From: Elymus sibiricus
Taxonomy: Eukaryota > Streptophyta > Magnoliopsida > Poales > Poaceae
Assembly: GCA_039707655.1 (NCBI GenBank)
Contig: CM077676.1
Location: 240,454,866-240,518,865 of the forward strand
DNA length: 64,000 nucleotides
Direction of reading: 5' to 3'
Shown: positions 46,455-55,517 of the stretch, in pieces
Layout: each line of letters starts with the position of its first letter
Position numbering within the stretch: the stretch's first letter is position 1
Made by a program: the position numbers and the translations under genes
The notes under the pieces: model-generated
Database searches by the model: none
What the model was told of the DNA's origin: nothing
The model's input: the letters and a program-made list of their open reading frames with translations, nothing else

Positions 46455-46848
46455 TATCTCCCTTCCATGGTGATGTGGATTTCGCTCCCAGGACGGATCT
46501 TTCCCAAGGGGGGGGGGAGATGATGCGGAGCATCCTACGTTCATCCCCATGGACCTACCTTCATCTCCCCAAGTGCCAAGTGGACCGATGACACAAGCAC
46601 GTGCAAGAGCTATCGAGACCGAGGTGACATCTCTCCTTAACGAGCTTCCATATGATCCACATGAGACATGGCTACTACCTCAATCCAGAATGCTATGTGT
46701 GCTTAGGTACGAGGAAGACCACCCCGGAGATGCTCGGAATGAAGACCAAGTCCCCAAGTACATGGACGAAGAAGCACGACGAAAGAGACCGCTGAAAGTC
46801 TACAGCGGCCGGACATCTGGCCCCTGGCCCGGACATCCAGCCCGATAA
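46455..46848 (+). pseudogene. Gypsy pol C-terminus reading into its 3' LTR
   Basis: After the TATCT duplication the interrupted pol resumes (SPFHGDVDFAPRTDLSQGGG). It passes through the polypurine tract at 46506-46520 and enters the LTR at 46521 as PMTQARARAIETEVTSLLNE and PYDPHETWLLPQSRMLCVL. Many plant gypsy elements end pol with a similar GPxTRARA motif; ending it inside the LTR is known for CRM-type elements. The last codons are uncertain. Confidence 0.75.
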
Positions 46849-47435
46849 GCCCGGACATCCAAGCCCCTCCCGAAAATTTGGCCCGAGACCACAGTACGTG
46901 GACAGGAGCCCGGCCGGACATCCGGCGCGCCGTGAAGCCCCGGACATCCGGCCCCCAGGCTGGACATCCGGCACCTGCGCGTGCCTAACCTGCCAGAGGG
47001 CCATGTATCCCCTCTTACCTCCCCTCTACCTCGTGGACTACTATATAAGGACCTCCTCCTCCTCCTAGCTAGGGTTAGCAAAGTGATAGCTCATTAGAGA
47101 TTGAGTTTTTCTCATCCACTACCTCTCCCATGGAGACCAAGACCTCCATGTGAGCATGTGAGAAGATCCCCCAAGTGGATTCAAGACCCCCTTGTGGGAA
47201 GATCCTCCTAGGATTCAAGACCTCTCTCCCCCAAGGATTGGGATGAACTAGCTACCGTCTTTACCTTCTTGTGTTGGAGTTGGACCCTTGTATCCCTTTA
47301 TGTGTATGTGGATTTAGCACATGTGTGATTGGATTTGTGTCAATTGAGTGTTTGCTTTGTGTTCTTCTCTCAATTTGCCCTCCCCCCCCCTCAAAGTGTG
47401 AAAACATCACTACATTAGGGTTCCACCCTACATCA
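46521..47435 (+). repeat. 3' LTR of the 19.4-kb gypsy element
   Basis: A 915-bp copy of the 28063-28931 LTR. It is longer mainly because the CCGGACATCCGG array (46807-46974) has six rather than four units. TATATAA at 47042-47048 and a C-run near 47385. Ends CCCTACATCA before ATAGG. Confidence 0.93.
46807..46974 (+). repeat. CCGGACATCCGG-type microrepeat array in U3 (3' LTR)
   Basis: Six units of the near-palindromic motif, against four in the 5' LTR. The extra units lie around 46915-46970 (CCGGACATCCGGCGCG, CCGGACATCCGGCCCC, TGGACATCCGGCACC). This shows copy-number change since or during insertion. Confidence 0.75.
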
Positions 47436-47440
47436 ATAGG

Positions 47441-47865
47441 TCTTGGCAAGAGCCTATAGACGTTGGGGGGAGGTTTATGAGCCAGGACTGGGCCGCCCCT
47501 CTCAGTGCTAGGGGGAGCTAGTTGGCCATGACCTTTTTCGCCCCTCCGGCAACATGCACCATTGTGGTGTACAACTGGAGGAATTCGATGGGTTCCTAGG
47601 CGCCGTCGTATTTAGGCACATCGAGGCAGAATTTGGTGGGCCAGGATACCCAACAGAGTCCTGGAGTGAATGCTTGGCATCCCGCTCCGTAAGGAGCAAT
47701 GACTTCCACTGGCATGGACGAGGGCCTTCCCATTGGCGCGGGCGGGGGCTTGTCCGCAGTCCAGAAATCAGCTCCCTTGTCCAGGGATCTTTGAAGAGCA
47801 CCGCCGGGCTCCTGGTGAGCCTTCGTGTTTTCCGGTCGTGGGAGGGCCTCGGCCGATGGATACGC
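47441..47865 (-). pseudogene. Old gypsy gag remnant, upstream half
   Basis: Minus-strand partner of 27768-28062. Its frame reads EPIEFLQLYTTMVHVAGG, then a stop, LPLALRGAAQSWLINLPP and the junction with the 19.4-kb element. At least two in-frame stops are present. On its upstream side it is cut at 47865 by the LTR that starts at 47866. A different, open minus-strand frame (47508-47801) is a shadow. Confidence 0.8.
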
Positions 47866-49215
47866 TGATGAGTGTTATTTTTACACTCATCACACCCGAG
47901 TTTAAAATGGTATATTTCATAAAAACCGAGATATCCGCTTTGATATTGCTACTAATGACTAATGAATGCAAATGATTCCAAAATCCTATATTTATTTTTT
48001 CCCATGGGAAATGGGGCTATACATGGATAAAATCAAGCATATAGGGAAAGGAGTAAAGAGGAGATAAGGAGAATCAAGTGGGAGGCGCAGGAGAAGAAAC
48101 AGAGTGCAAGACAGACAACCATACGACCGCAAGCGCTCGTGTGAGTGGCCATATGGCATGCCAGCAGCACCCTCTCATCCAACCCAACAACTTTTCTAAA
48201 GGGGCCAACGCCAGGCAGAATGGCAACAGAACATCGCCGAGACTTCCATCTTCGTCGTCCACAACATTCAGAAAGCCTAGTCGTCGCCATTTTCCATCTC
48301 TATCTCCATAGCAATCTCCACCACCATCACCGCAGCATTCATCCTAGTAAGCCACACCTTGTAATTATGTATTGCATCCGGCAAGTATTGTAAGACATAT
48401 TATCAATCAATCATACCTCTTGATGTGTTTTTCAATGGTTTCTTCTTGCGATCTGATCGCTATGTGTGAGTAATTTGGTAAGGTCATGGGTTGAGGCATA
48501 GCCCTACAACACTATGTATTTGTTGGCGGGATTGATGGAAGTACTTTGAATTAATGTCTTGCATGTTTGAAATAAAATTGATATGCAGTTGTCTCTTGTC
48601 TCGTTCGCAATATTTGTCCCTGCAGGTACCCAGGATCACGGAGATCGAGCCACGAAGAGTTAAGGGAAGAGAGGCTGTGAAACGCTATTCTGAACACTAG
48701 TGATAGAAAGGTTTAGTATGGTAGCGTGAATCCTATCTCTGGGGATACAAGAGGTGTAGTCATTAAACGCCCAATGCTTTTGTCTTATTTTATCTTAATT
48801 ACCGAGGCAACCCTACGTCGGATAGGGCCTTTGGTTGGACAACCGACTCTTTATGCAGGGCGCGTGTCGGTCAAGACGTAATTTGGACACATCCCCCACT
48901 TCGATACGTTACAAGCACATCTTGAGGGATGACTTCCAGGGAACAAATTCATATCATTATGACCCCGTTCGCAAATATATGGTTGTAAGAATAAGTCCTC
49001 ATACCCATGCCTGTTTTTATTTATAAGTGTTCAACTGTGCAACTTGATTTCGATCCGAACCAAATACTGAAATTTAATACTCTTGCAAAGCTTGCTAGAA
49101 ACCTTTGTCTTAAAGGTGCACTTCCTCTCATGGGTTCAATAACTCAGAGTCACATCCGGGGAAAAGGGCGAGAATCCTTTCTGCTCCTTTACCGAATCAC
49201 TAAAGGGACTCATCA
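47866..49215 (+). repeat. 5' LTR of an Athila-type gypsy element
   Basis: Starts TGATGAGTGT and ends GGGACTCATCA, so the ends form a TGATGAG/CTCATCA inverted pair. An Athila-type PBS follows 10 nt later and a gag after that. Length 1350 bp. The first 27 bases form a perfect 10-bp stem with a 7-nt loop. No partner 3' LTR of this type is seen in the window, so the boundaries rest on ends, PBS and the disrupted gag on the left. Confidence 0.7.
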
Positions 49216-49224
49216 AACCTTTTT

Positions 49225-49244
49225 TGGTGCTATTGTCAGGGAGG
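49225..49244 (+). promoter_or_regulatory. Degenerate primer-binding site (tRNA-Asp type)
   Basis: TGGTGCTATTGTCAGGGAGG. It matches the usual Athila/Tat-type PBS pattern (TGGCGCCGTTGCCGGGGA) apart from C-to-T and G-to-A changes, which suggests methylation-linked decay. Confidence 0.65.
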
Positions 49245-49405
49245 ATTTATGTGCTAGTCATTGTGCCGAGTTTTGTTTCAGTTTTATTTCCAGTTTTTGT
49301 TCTTGTTCCAGTTTAATTTTCGTTGCAAGTTTTGTCAGTATAAAATCCCAAAAAAATAGTACGGCTCATAATATTGGAAGCTTTGCTACTCCTAGAAATA
49401 GTTTC

Positions 49406-50530
49406 ATGCGTGAAATAATTGCACAACCTAATATTGTTGTCGCGGAATATGAGATTAAACCAAACTTTGTCTCTATGGTTCAACATGACCAATGCGGAGG
49501 CTCTGCTTCTGAAGATGCCGGCATGCACTTGCATAATTTTTCTAAATTGTGTAACATGACACGCATAAGGGATTATGACCCCGGTGCTTTGAATTTTCGT
49601 CTATCTCCTTTTTCCTTGAGAGGAAAAGCTAAAGAATGGCTTCTAGCTTTGCCTAGAGGTAGTATAACTTCATGGACTGAGTGTTGTAGTAAATTTTTGT
49701 CTAAGTTTTGCCCACCTGCAAAGATTATGCAATTGCATTTGCAGATAACAAGTTTTAAGCAGGAAGATCCCAAGCCACTAGCGCTTGCGTGTGATCGCAT
49801 GAAGGAGGCTATAAGGAATTGTCCTAACCGTGGAATGGAAGAATGGTTAATTATTTATATGTTTTATAACGCTTTAACTCCCACGTCGAAAACTATGCTT
49901 GACACTGTTGTAGGAGGAGGAACTATTATGGGAAGACCCATTGCTGAAGCTAAAAAGTTGCTAGATGACATGCAAGAAAACCATGCCCAATGGCATGTTG
50001 AGAGGTCTACCACCAAGAGGGTTAATGCTATTGAAGAGAAGAATATGGAGTTGACCACTAAACTTGATGAAGTCCTCTCTGTGATGAAAGGTAAAGAAGA
50101 GGTTAACGTTAATGCTATTTTCAAAGAAGAAGTTAATGATGTTAATTTCATTGCTCGCAATAGTTATAATCCCAATTGGAAAAATAATGGGTTTGCTCCT
50201 AGATTGCCTTATCCTAATAATAGTGGAGCACGTAACAATTTTAATGGAATGAGCAGCGGTAATAGAAACACTTTGGAGGAAACTCTGAATGTTTTTATTG
50301 CTAACCAAAGTGAGCAAAATGAAACATTTAAAAATATTCTAAAGAATCATGATAACTTACTTGGTTAATTGACCGGTAAGATTGCTAGACTCACTAACGA
50401 TGTGCATGCCTTAGATGGAAGAACTAAGAGCATGGAGGCACATGTTGCTAAAATTGTAGAGAGTCAAACTTTGATCCTTGCCAAGTTTGTAGGTAAACCA
50501 GAACATAACCTGGTTGAAGAGGAGAAGTAG
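49406..50530 (+). pseudogene. Athila-type gag
   Basis: Open from before ATG 49406 (MREIIAQPNIVVAEY) to the TAA at 50366-50368. The same frame continues with LTGKIARLTNDVHALDGRTK to 50530. Retrotrans_gag motifs typical of Athila-lineage elements are clear: HLHNFSKLCNMTRIRDYDPG, RLSPFSLRGKAKEWLLALPR, WTECCSKFLSKFCPPAKIMQ, EEWLIIYMFYNALTPTSK, PIAEAKKLLDDMQENHAQWH. Near 50200 it becomes Asn-rich and no CCHC knuckle is seen. It could still encode most of a gag capsid, but the element lacks the rest of pol. Confidence 0.85.
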
Positions 50531-50597
50531 CGAAGAAAATGCAGAAGAGCTCGATAAGAGCCATGTCCAATAATATACATACACAGTTGCAAACTTC

Positions 50598-51092
50598 GTG
50601 AAGATGTTGACAATGAAACACCCACTACCTGAGGTATCAACTGATGAAGCGTATAATCGCTTTGTTGATCATGTAGAAGTTATGGTACGTGAGTTTCATG
50701 ATCAAAGGAAAGATCTATATGGTAAGCTACCTGCTAAACAAGATGATATTTTTGAGCCTACTATTGAGATTGAGATTGGCTTAAATAAATTCAAAGCTTT
50801 GTGTGATCTAGGTGATAGTGTCTCCACTATCCCTAAGTCCATTTAAGATAGTCTCAATCTTGGTCCTTTTGTTACCATTGAAATTAAATTGAATATGGCC
50901 AATTCTACCTTTATGCAAGCAATAGGGATTAAGCATGGTGTGATCATTCAAATTAATGATTGCTCTATCATGATTGATCTTGCTATTGTTGATATGCCCG
51001 AAAATCCCATTGCTCCTATTATTCTAGGTAGGCCATTTCTTAGGACCATAAAGGCTACTATCAATGTGTTTGAGGGAAATATTAAGATTTGA
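50598..51092 (+). pseudogene. Athila-type aspartic protease region
   Basis: Retropepsin-like sequence (PLPEVSTDEAYNRFVDHVEV, FKALCDLGDSVSTIPKS with the catalytic DLG, PIAPIILGRPFLRTIKATIN). A TAA at 50844-50846 splits it. The frame stays the same across the stop. It ends at 51092 and, about 200 bp on, the sequence runs into the LTR of the minus-strand gypsy at 51297. Confidence 0.82.
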
Positions 51093-51296
51093 CCTTCCTG
51101 TAAAGGATCCTTTTGTGAGACATTTCCCCAGGAAAAGGAAAATGAAGACGTACACCGGAGAACGCACTGTCATCAATTCCTGAAGCTACGGGCTTGGTGT
51201 ATTTATACCCAAGTGATCATCACTACGGTCAAGCTATCCAACCGAAAACAAGTGCTTCGTGAGAGGCAACCCACGCAAATAAGGTAGAAGAGTAAG

Positions 51297-52255
51297 TGTT
51301 GTAGGGTGGAACCCTGGTTCATGATCTTTTCACACTTGGAGGGCGGGGGGGGGGGGGGAGGGGAAGAAAACTAGAACTCAAGAGGGAAATTACTCAAACA
51401 AAACCCAGATCACACATCCACTAGAATAGCACACATATGAGATCCACAAGTATAACATGAACAATCAAGGGAAAATAGCACAAAGTTAAAGGTTCTTATC
51501 AAATCCAAAGGAGATGATGTCTTGATGATAGTCTTCTCCAACCCTAGGGGAGGAGGTCTTGATATCCACTTGGGGATCTTCTCCTAAGAGGTCTTGATCT
51601 CCAAGGGGAGAGGTAGATGAGCAAAGCTCTCTCTAAATCATGTCATATGCTTTGCTAACCCTAATTCGGAGCTAGGAGACGAGTACTTATAGTCCAAGGG
51701 GTAAGTAGGGGATACATGGGTCATGGCCCCTTTCACTGCGCACAGGCAGGCCAGTTGTACCGGTCACTCACCCGGTTGTACCGCTTGGGGCGGTTGTACC
51801 TCTTCCTGGAGGTGTGCGCTGAATTAGAGACCGGTTGTACCAGCCAAGCTGCGACTATGGGAACAACCGGGGTGGTACCGGTCTGGTACCGCTCGATTAC
51901 AACAAGGTTTCCAGGCGGAGCGGTAGTTGGAGCGGTAGTGGACCGGTGTGCCGGTTGTATCGGTGTTCCTGACCGGTTGTACCGGTGTTTCTGGGCTGGG
52001 CACAAATCCTCTCCCTGTTCTTGGGGTCCATCTTGCTCCTTTCCTTATCCTTGGCTGGTTCCTTGGTACCTAAGCACACAAAGTGTCTCCGTTTGAGGTA
52101 GTAGCCATGTCTCAAGTGGGTCAAAGGGAAGTTCAACAAGGAGAGAGTTAACCTCGGTTTTGATAGCCCTTGCATGGGCACTTGTCATTGGTACTCTTGG
52201 CGATTGGGGTGATGATGGCACGTTCATGGGGATGACTGTAGGATGCTCCGCATCA
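51297..52255 (-). repeat. 3' LTR of the minus-strand gypsy
   Basis: A 959-bp LTR of the same family as 28063-28931. The pol end overlaps it (VPMTSAHARAIKTEVNSLLVE). On the minus strand a CTATAAG box lies near 51690, and a long C-run (G-run on +) at about 51344-51359 precedes the LTR end. Confidence 0.85.
51751..51987 (-). repeat. CCGGTTGTACCGG-type microrepeat array in U3
   Basis: About seven units of (A)CCGGTTGTACCGG and variants, near 51752, 51772, 51791, 51830, 51866-51890 (reverse and partial), 51942-51965 and 51971. In LTR orientation they lie upstream of the TATA-like box. This is the place where the related element at 28063 carries CCGGACATCCGG units. Confidence 0.72.
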
Positions 52256-54479
52256 TCTCCCCCTCCCTTGGGGAAGATCCGCTCTCGGATTGATAAGCTC
52301 ATCACCATGGAAGGGAGATAGGTCCTTGACGTTGAAGGTGTCGCTCACATTGTACTTGTCACGTGGGATGTCGATCTTGTAGGCATTGTCGTTGTAGCAT
52401 GCTAGCACCTTGAATGGTCCATCGACACGAGGTAGAAGCTTTGACTTGCGCTTGCTTGGGAAGCGGTCTTTGCGTAGGTGTAGCCACACAAGATCTCCGG
52501 GGTTGAACACCATGGGGTTCTTATTGGTATTGAGCTTGTTGGCGAGGCGTTGTACTTGGCGTTCAATCGTGTGCCCTGTATATTCATGCACCTTCTTGAG
52601 GTAGTTTTCTCTTGTGCTCGCGTCCATGTTTGTTCTCTCTTGTAGTGGTAGTGGAAGGATGTCCAATGGTGACAAAGGGTTGAAGCCATAGACCACCTCA
52701 AAGGGGGACTTGCCGGTTCTAGAGTGTCGTGCTTGATTGTAGGCGTACTCGGCGATGGGCAAGCATTCCTCCCACTCCTTGATGTTCTTCTTGATCAACA
52801 CACGGAGGAGTGTAGAGAGTGTCCAGTTGGTGACCTCCGGTTGGTCGTCGGTTTGAGGGTGATATGCCGAAGAGAAGAGTAGCTTGATTCCGAGCTTGGC
52901 GCATAGTGTCTTCCAAAAGTAGCTTAGGAACTTGACATAGCGGTCCGACACAATCATCTTGGGCACTCCATGCAATCACAATATTTCCCTACAAAAGAGA
53001 TCTGCAACATGTGAAGCATCATCTATCTTGTTGCATGGAATAAAATGTGCCATCTTGGAGAAACGGTCCACAAAGACAAATACCGAATCTTTGCCATTTT
53101 CAGTTCTAGGCAAACCAAGCACAAAATCCATACTAATATCTTCCCATGGGTTGTACGGAATAGGAAGTGGCATATGTAGACCATGATATTGAGCTTGAGA
53201 CTTAGCTTTGCGGCATGTTGAGCACCGGTTGGTTTAGCGCATGATGTCACGAAACATCTTTGGCCAATAGTACTTGTTGGAGAGCGTCGTAAATGTCTTG
53301 TCACGGCCGAAGTGTCCCATAAGATCTCCGCCGTGAGCCTCTTGCAAAAGCAACAAACGAAGAGAAGACTCGGGTACACAAAGTTTGTTAGCCCGCATAA
53401 GATAGCCATCCTTGAGATAATATCGCTCCCAATAAGTGTTAGCTTGACATTTGGCATAAGGAATCGCAAACGAAGTATCATGCGCATACAAATCTTTAAT
53501 GTGCTCAAAGCCAATAACATTCAAATCAAGTTGAGTAACTAACATGCACTTGCGGGAAAGAGCATCCGCTACTACATTTTCCTTACCCTTGATATACTTG
53601 ATGATATAAGGAAAGGACTCAATGAATTCACTCCATTTGGCATGCCATTTATTCAACTTGGTTTGAACTTTATGGTACTTAAGTGTCTCATGATCGGTAT
53701 GTATGACAAACTCGCATGGTCGAAGGTAATGCTCCCAAACATGCAAGACTCTCACCAAAGCATATAATTCTTTGTTGTAGATGGGATAGTTAAGTTGAGC
53801 ACCAGAAAGTTTCTCGCTAAAATATGCAATGGGGCGCTTTTCTTGCATCAACACGCCACATATGCCATTACCGCTAGCGTCGCAATGCACTTAAAATGTT
53901 TTATCAAAGTTAGGTAATGCAAGTATTGGGGCATGTGTAAGCAAAGTTTTAAGCTCATTAAATGCGACATCTTGGGAAGGTCCCCAAACAAATGGTGCAT
54001 TCTTCTTACACAAAGCATGCAACGATGAAGCAATAGTGCTAAAGTCCTTAACAAAGCGACGATAAAATCCGGCTAGACCAAGGAAACTACGCACTTGTTG
54101 TAAGTTGGTTCGGTGTGGCCAAGTTTTAATAGCGGCAATTTTAGACTCATCAACTTCTACACCCTTAGAGGAGACTACAAAACCGAAGAAAACGAGTTTA
54201 TCGACACCAAAAGTGCACTTTCCATGTTCGCATAAAGTCGCTCATTTCTAAGTACTTGCAAGACGTCTCTAAGATGTGTGACATGTTCTTTAAGAGATTG
54301 GCTAAAAACAAGGATATCATCAAAGTATACCACAAAACAAATGCCAATGTATTTTCGGAGGACATAATGCATGACTCGCATAAATGTGATGGGCGCTTGA
54401 GATAATCCCATAGGCATGACTAACCATTCATAGAGACCAAACTTGGTTTTAAAATCCGTTTTCCGTTCGGCACCCTCTC
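52256..54479 (-). pseudogene. Gypsy pol (RT, RNase H, integrase), broken
   Basis: Reads from the RT (FKTKFGLYEWLVMPMGLSQA, YFDD at 54316-54327) through RNase H ([30 protein letters not shown]) to integrase (RNKYYWP-type zinc region, [45 protein letters not shown]) and the C-terminal domain (FNPGDLVWLHLRKDRFPSK). Breaks: a frameshift near 54225, a stop at 53891-53893, a stop near 53235 and a stop near 52974. RNase H to the first part of integrase (53890-53238) is one open stretch. In integrase the usual SDRD is SDRY. Confidence 0.9.
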
Positions 54480-55517
54480 AAAAAGGGAAACTCTTATGTG
54501 ATCAAATTTATTATTTGCATTGGTATGCTCGGAATTTATGCTTAAGATATGATTATACCTGTTGCTCTAAGATGAAGGCTCCACACCTTCCCTTTTCATG
54601 TAAATTTAATGATAATGAAACCTTAGCTTCTTATGCTAATGGTATATATGATTACTATGATGTGGAACAAATAGAAGAATTTGTTGCTTTTAAGGGTGCT
54701 TATGAAATTGAATCTTTGTTTGAAAAGTATGAAAACTATGATGATGCTGTTTACAGATCTGAAAATTATTCTATACTAAAATATTGCTATGAGAATTATG
54801 AATACAATGCCTTTATTGAGAAAGTTTCCGCTGTCCAAGAAGAGACTAATATTTTGCAGGAACCTATAGATGAAAAAGATGATGAGGAGAGTGAAGAACA
54901 AAGGGAGGAAGAGCGGATTAGCTACCCGTGCCCACCTTCTAATGAGAGTAACTCTTCAACTCATACATTTTTTTAATTTCCCTTCATGCTTACCGAAGGA
55001 TGAATGCTATGATTCCTTGGATTCATTTGAAATATCCCTTTTTGATGAAATTGATGCTTGCTATGATTGTGGCCATGATGCCAATATGAATGATGCTTAT
55101 GGAGATGAACTTGCTATAGTTCCTTATGTTAAGAATGAAATTGTTGCTATTGCACCCACACATGATAGTCCTATTTTCTTTTTGAATTCTCCCAACTACA
55201 CTATATCGGAGAAGTTTGCACTTATTAAGGATTATATTGATGGGTTGCGTTTTACTATTACACATTATGATTTTGATGATAATAATATGCATGTGCTTGC
55301 TGCTCCTACTTGCAATTATTATGAGAGAGGAACTACATCTCCGCCTCTCTATGTTTCCAGTACGATAAAATTGCAAGAAACTGTTTATGCTATGCATCGG
55401 CCTTTATTATGTGTGCATGAATTGTTCTTTTATGACATGCCGATGCATAGGAAGAGAGTTAGACTTCGTCATTGCATGATATATGTTGCTTTGTGCTCAC
55501 TACTAAATTACAAATAA
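54480..55517 (+). pseudogene. ORF of an Athila-like element, function unknown
   Basis: Begins at the deletion junction (KLLCDQIYYLHWYARNLCLR). Continues with CSKMKAPHLPFSCKFNDNET, YDVEQIEEFVAFKGAYEIES, SLFEKYENYDDAV and an acidic EEESEEQREEER-like stretch. At a run of seven T (54968-54974) the frame shifts and continues to 55517 (NFPSCLPKDECYDSLDSFEI, CYDCGHDANMNDAYGDELAI, CVHELFFYDMPMHRKRVRLR). Similar Tyr/Asp/Glu-rich ORFs occur inside Triticeae Athila-type elements such as Sabrina; I know no function. The 5' part has been removed by the deletion. Confidence 0.7.

Larger units (their letters stand above)
28063..47435 (+). mobile_element. 19.4-kb Ty3/gypsy retrotransposon carrying two nested insertions
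   Basis: Near-complete gypsy element. LTRs at 28063-28931 and 46521-47435 (TGATGnGGAGCATCC to CCACCCTACATCA), PBS-like TGGATCAGAGCC at 28935-28946, polypurine tract at 46506-46520, and perfect target duplication ATAGG at 28058-28062 and 47436-47440. Order: leader, gag with zinc knuckle, protease, RT, RNase H, integrase. Pol is interrupted inside integrase by the element at 34791-40840 and near its C-terminus by the one at 41404-46454. Without these two insertions and their duplications the element is about 8.26 kb. Pol reads on into the 3' LTR, as in CRM-type plant gypsy elements; this lineage call is tentative. Frameshifts and stops make it non-functional. Confidence 0.93.
51297..54479 (-). 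mobile_element. 5'-truncated gypsy element, relative of the 19.4-kb element
   Basis: Minus-strand element with its 3' LTR at 51297-52255 (from TGATGCGGAGCATCC at 52255 to CCCTACAACA at 51297), a polypurine tract just beyond 52255, and pol from RT to integrase up to 54479. Everything upstream of the middle of RT, including gag and the 5' LTR, is missing. The junction at about 54479 enters an unrelated Athila-type sequence. An LTR element does not normally insert truncated, so a later deletion is the likely cause. Confidence 0.88.

Noticed and set aside
47508..47801. A 97-codon minus-strand ORF
   Set aside because: Shadow frame of the old gypsy gag. The gag motifs (LPLALRGAAQSWLINLPP) are in another frame with stops.
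51751..51987. CRISPR-like or centromeric satellite array
   Set aside because: Units are short, irregularly spaced and in both orientations inside an LTR of a plant retrotransposon; no spacer pattern.
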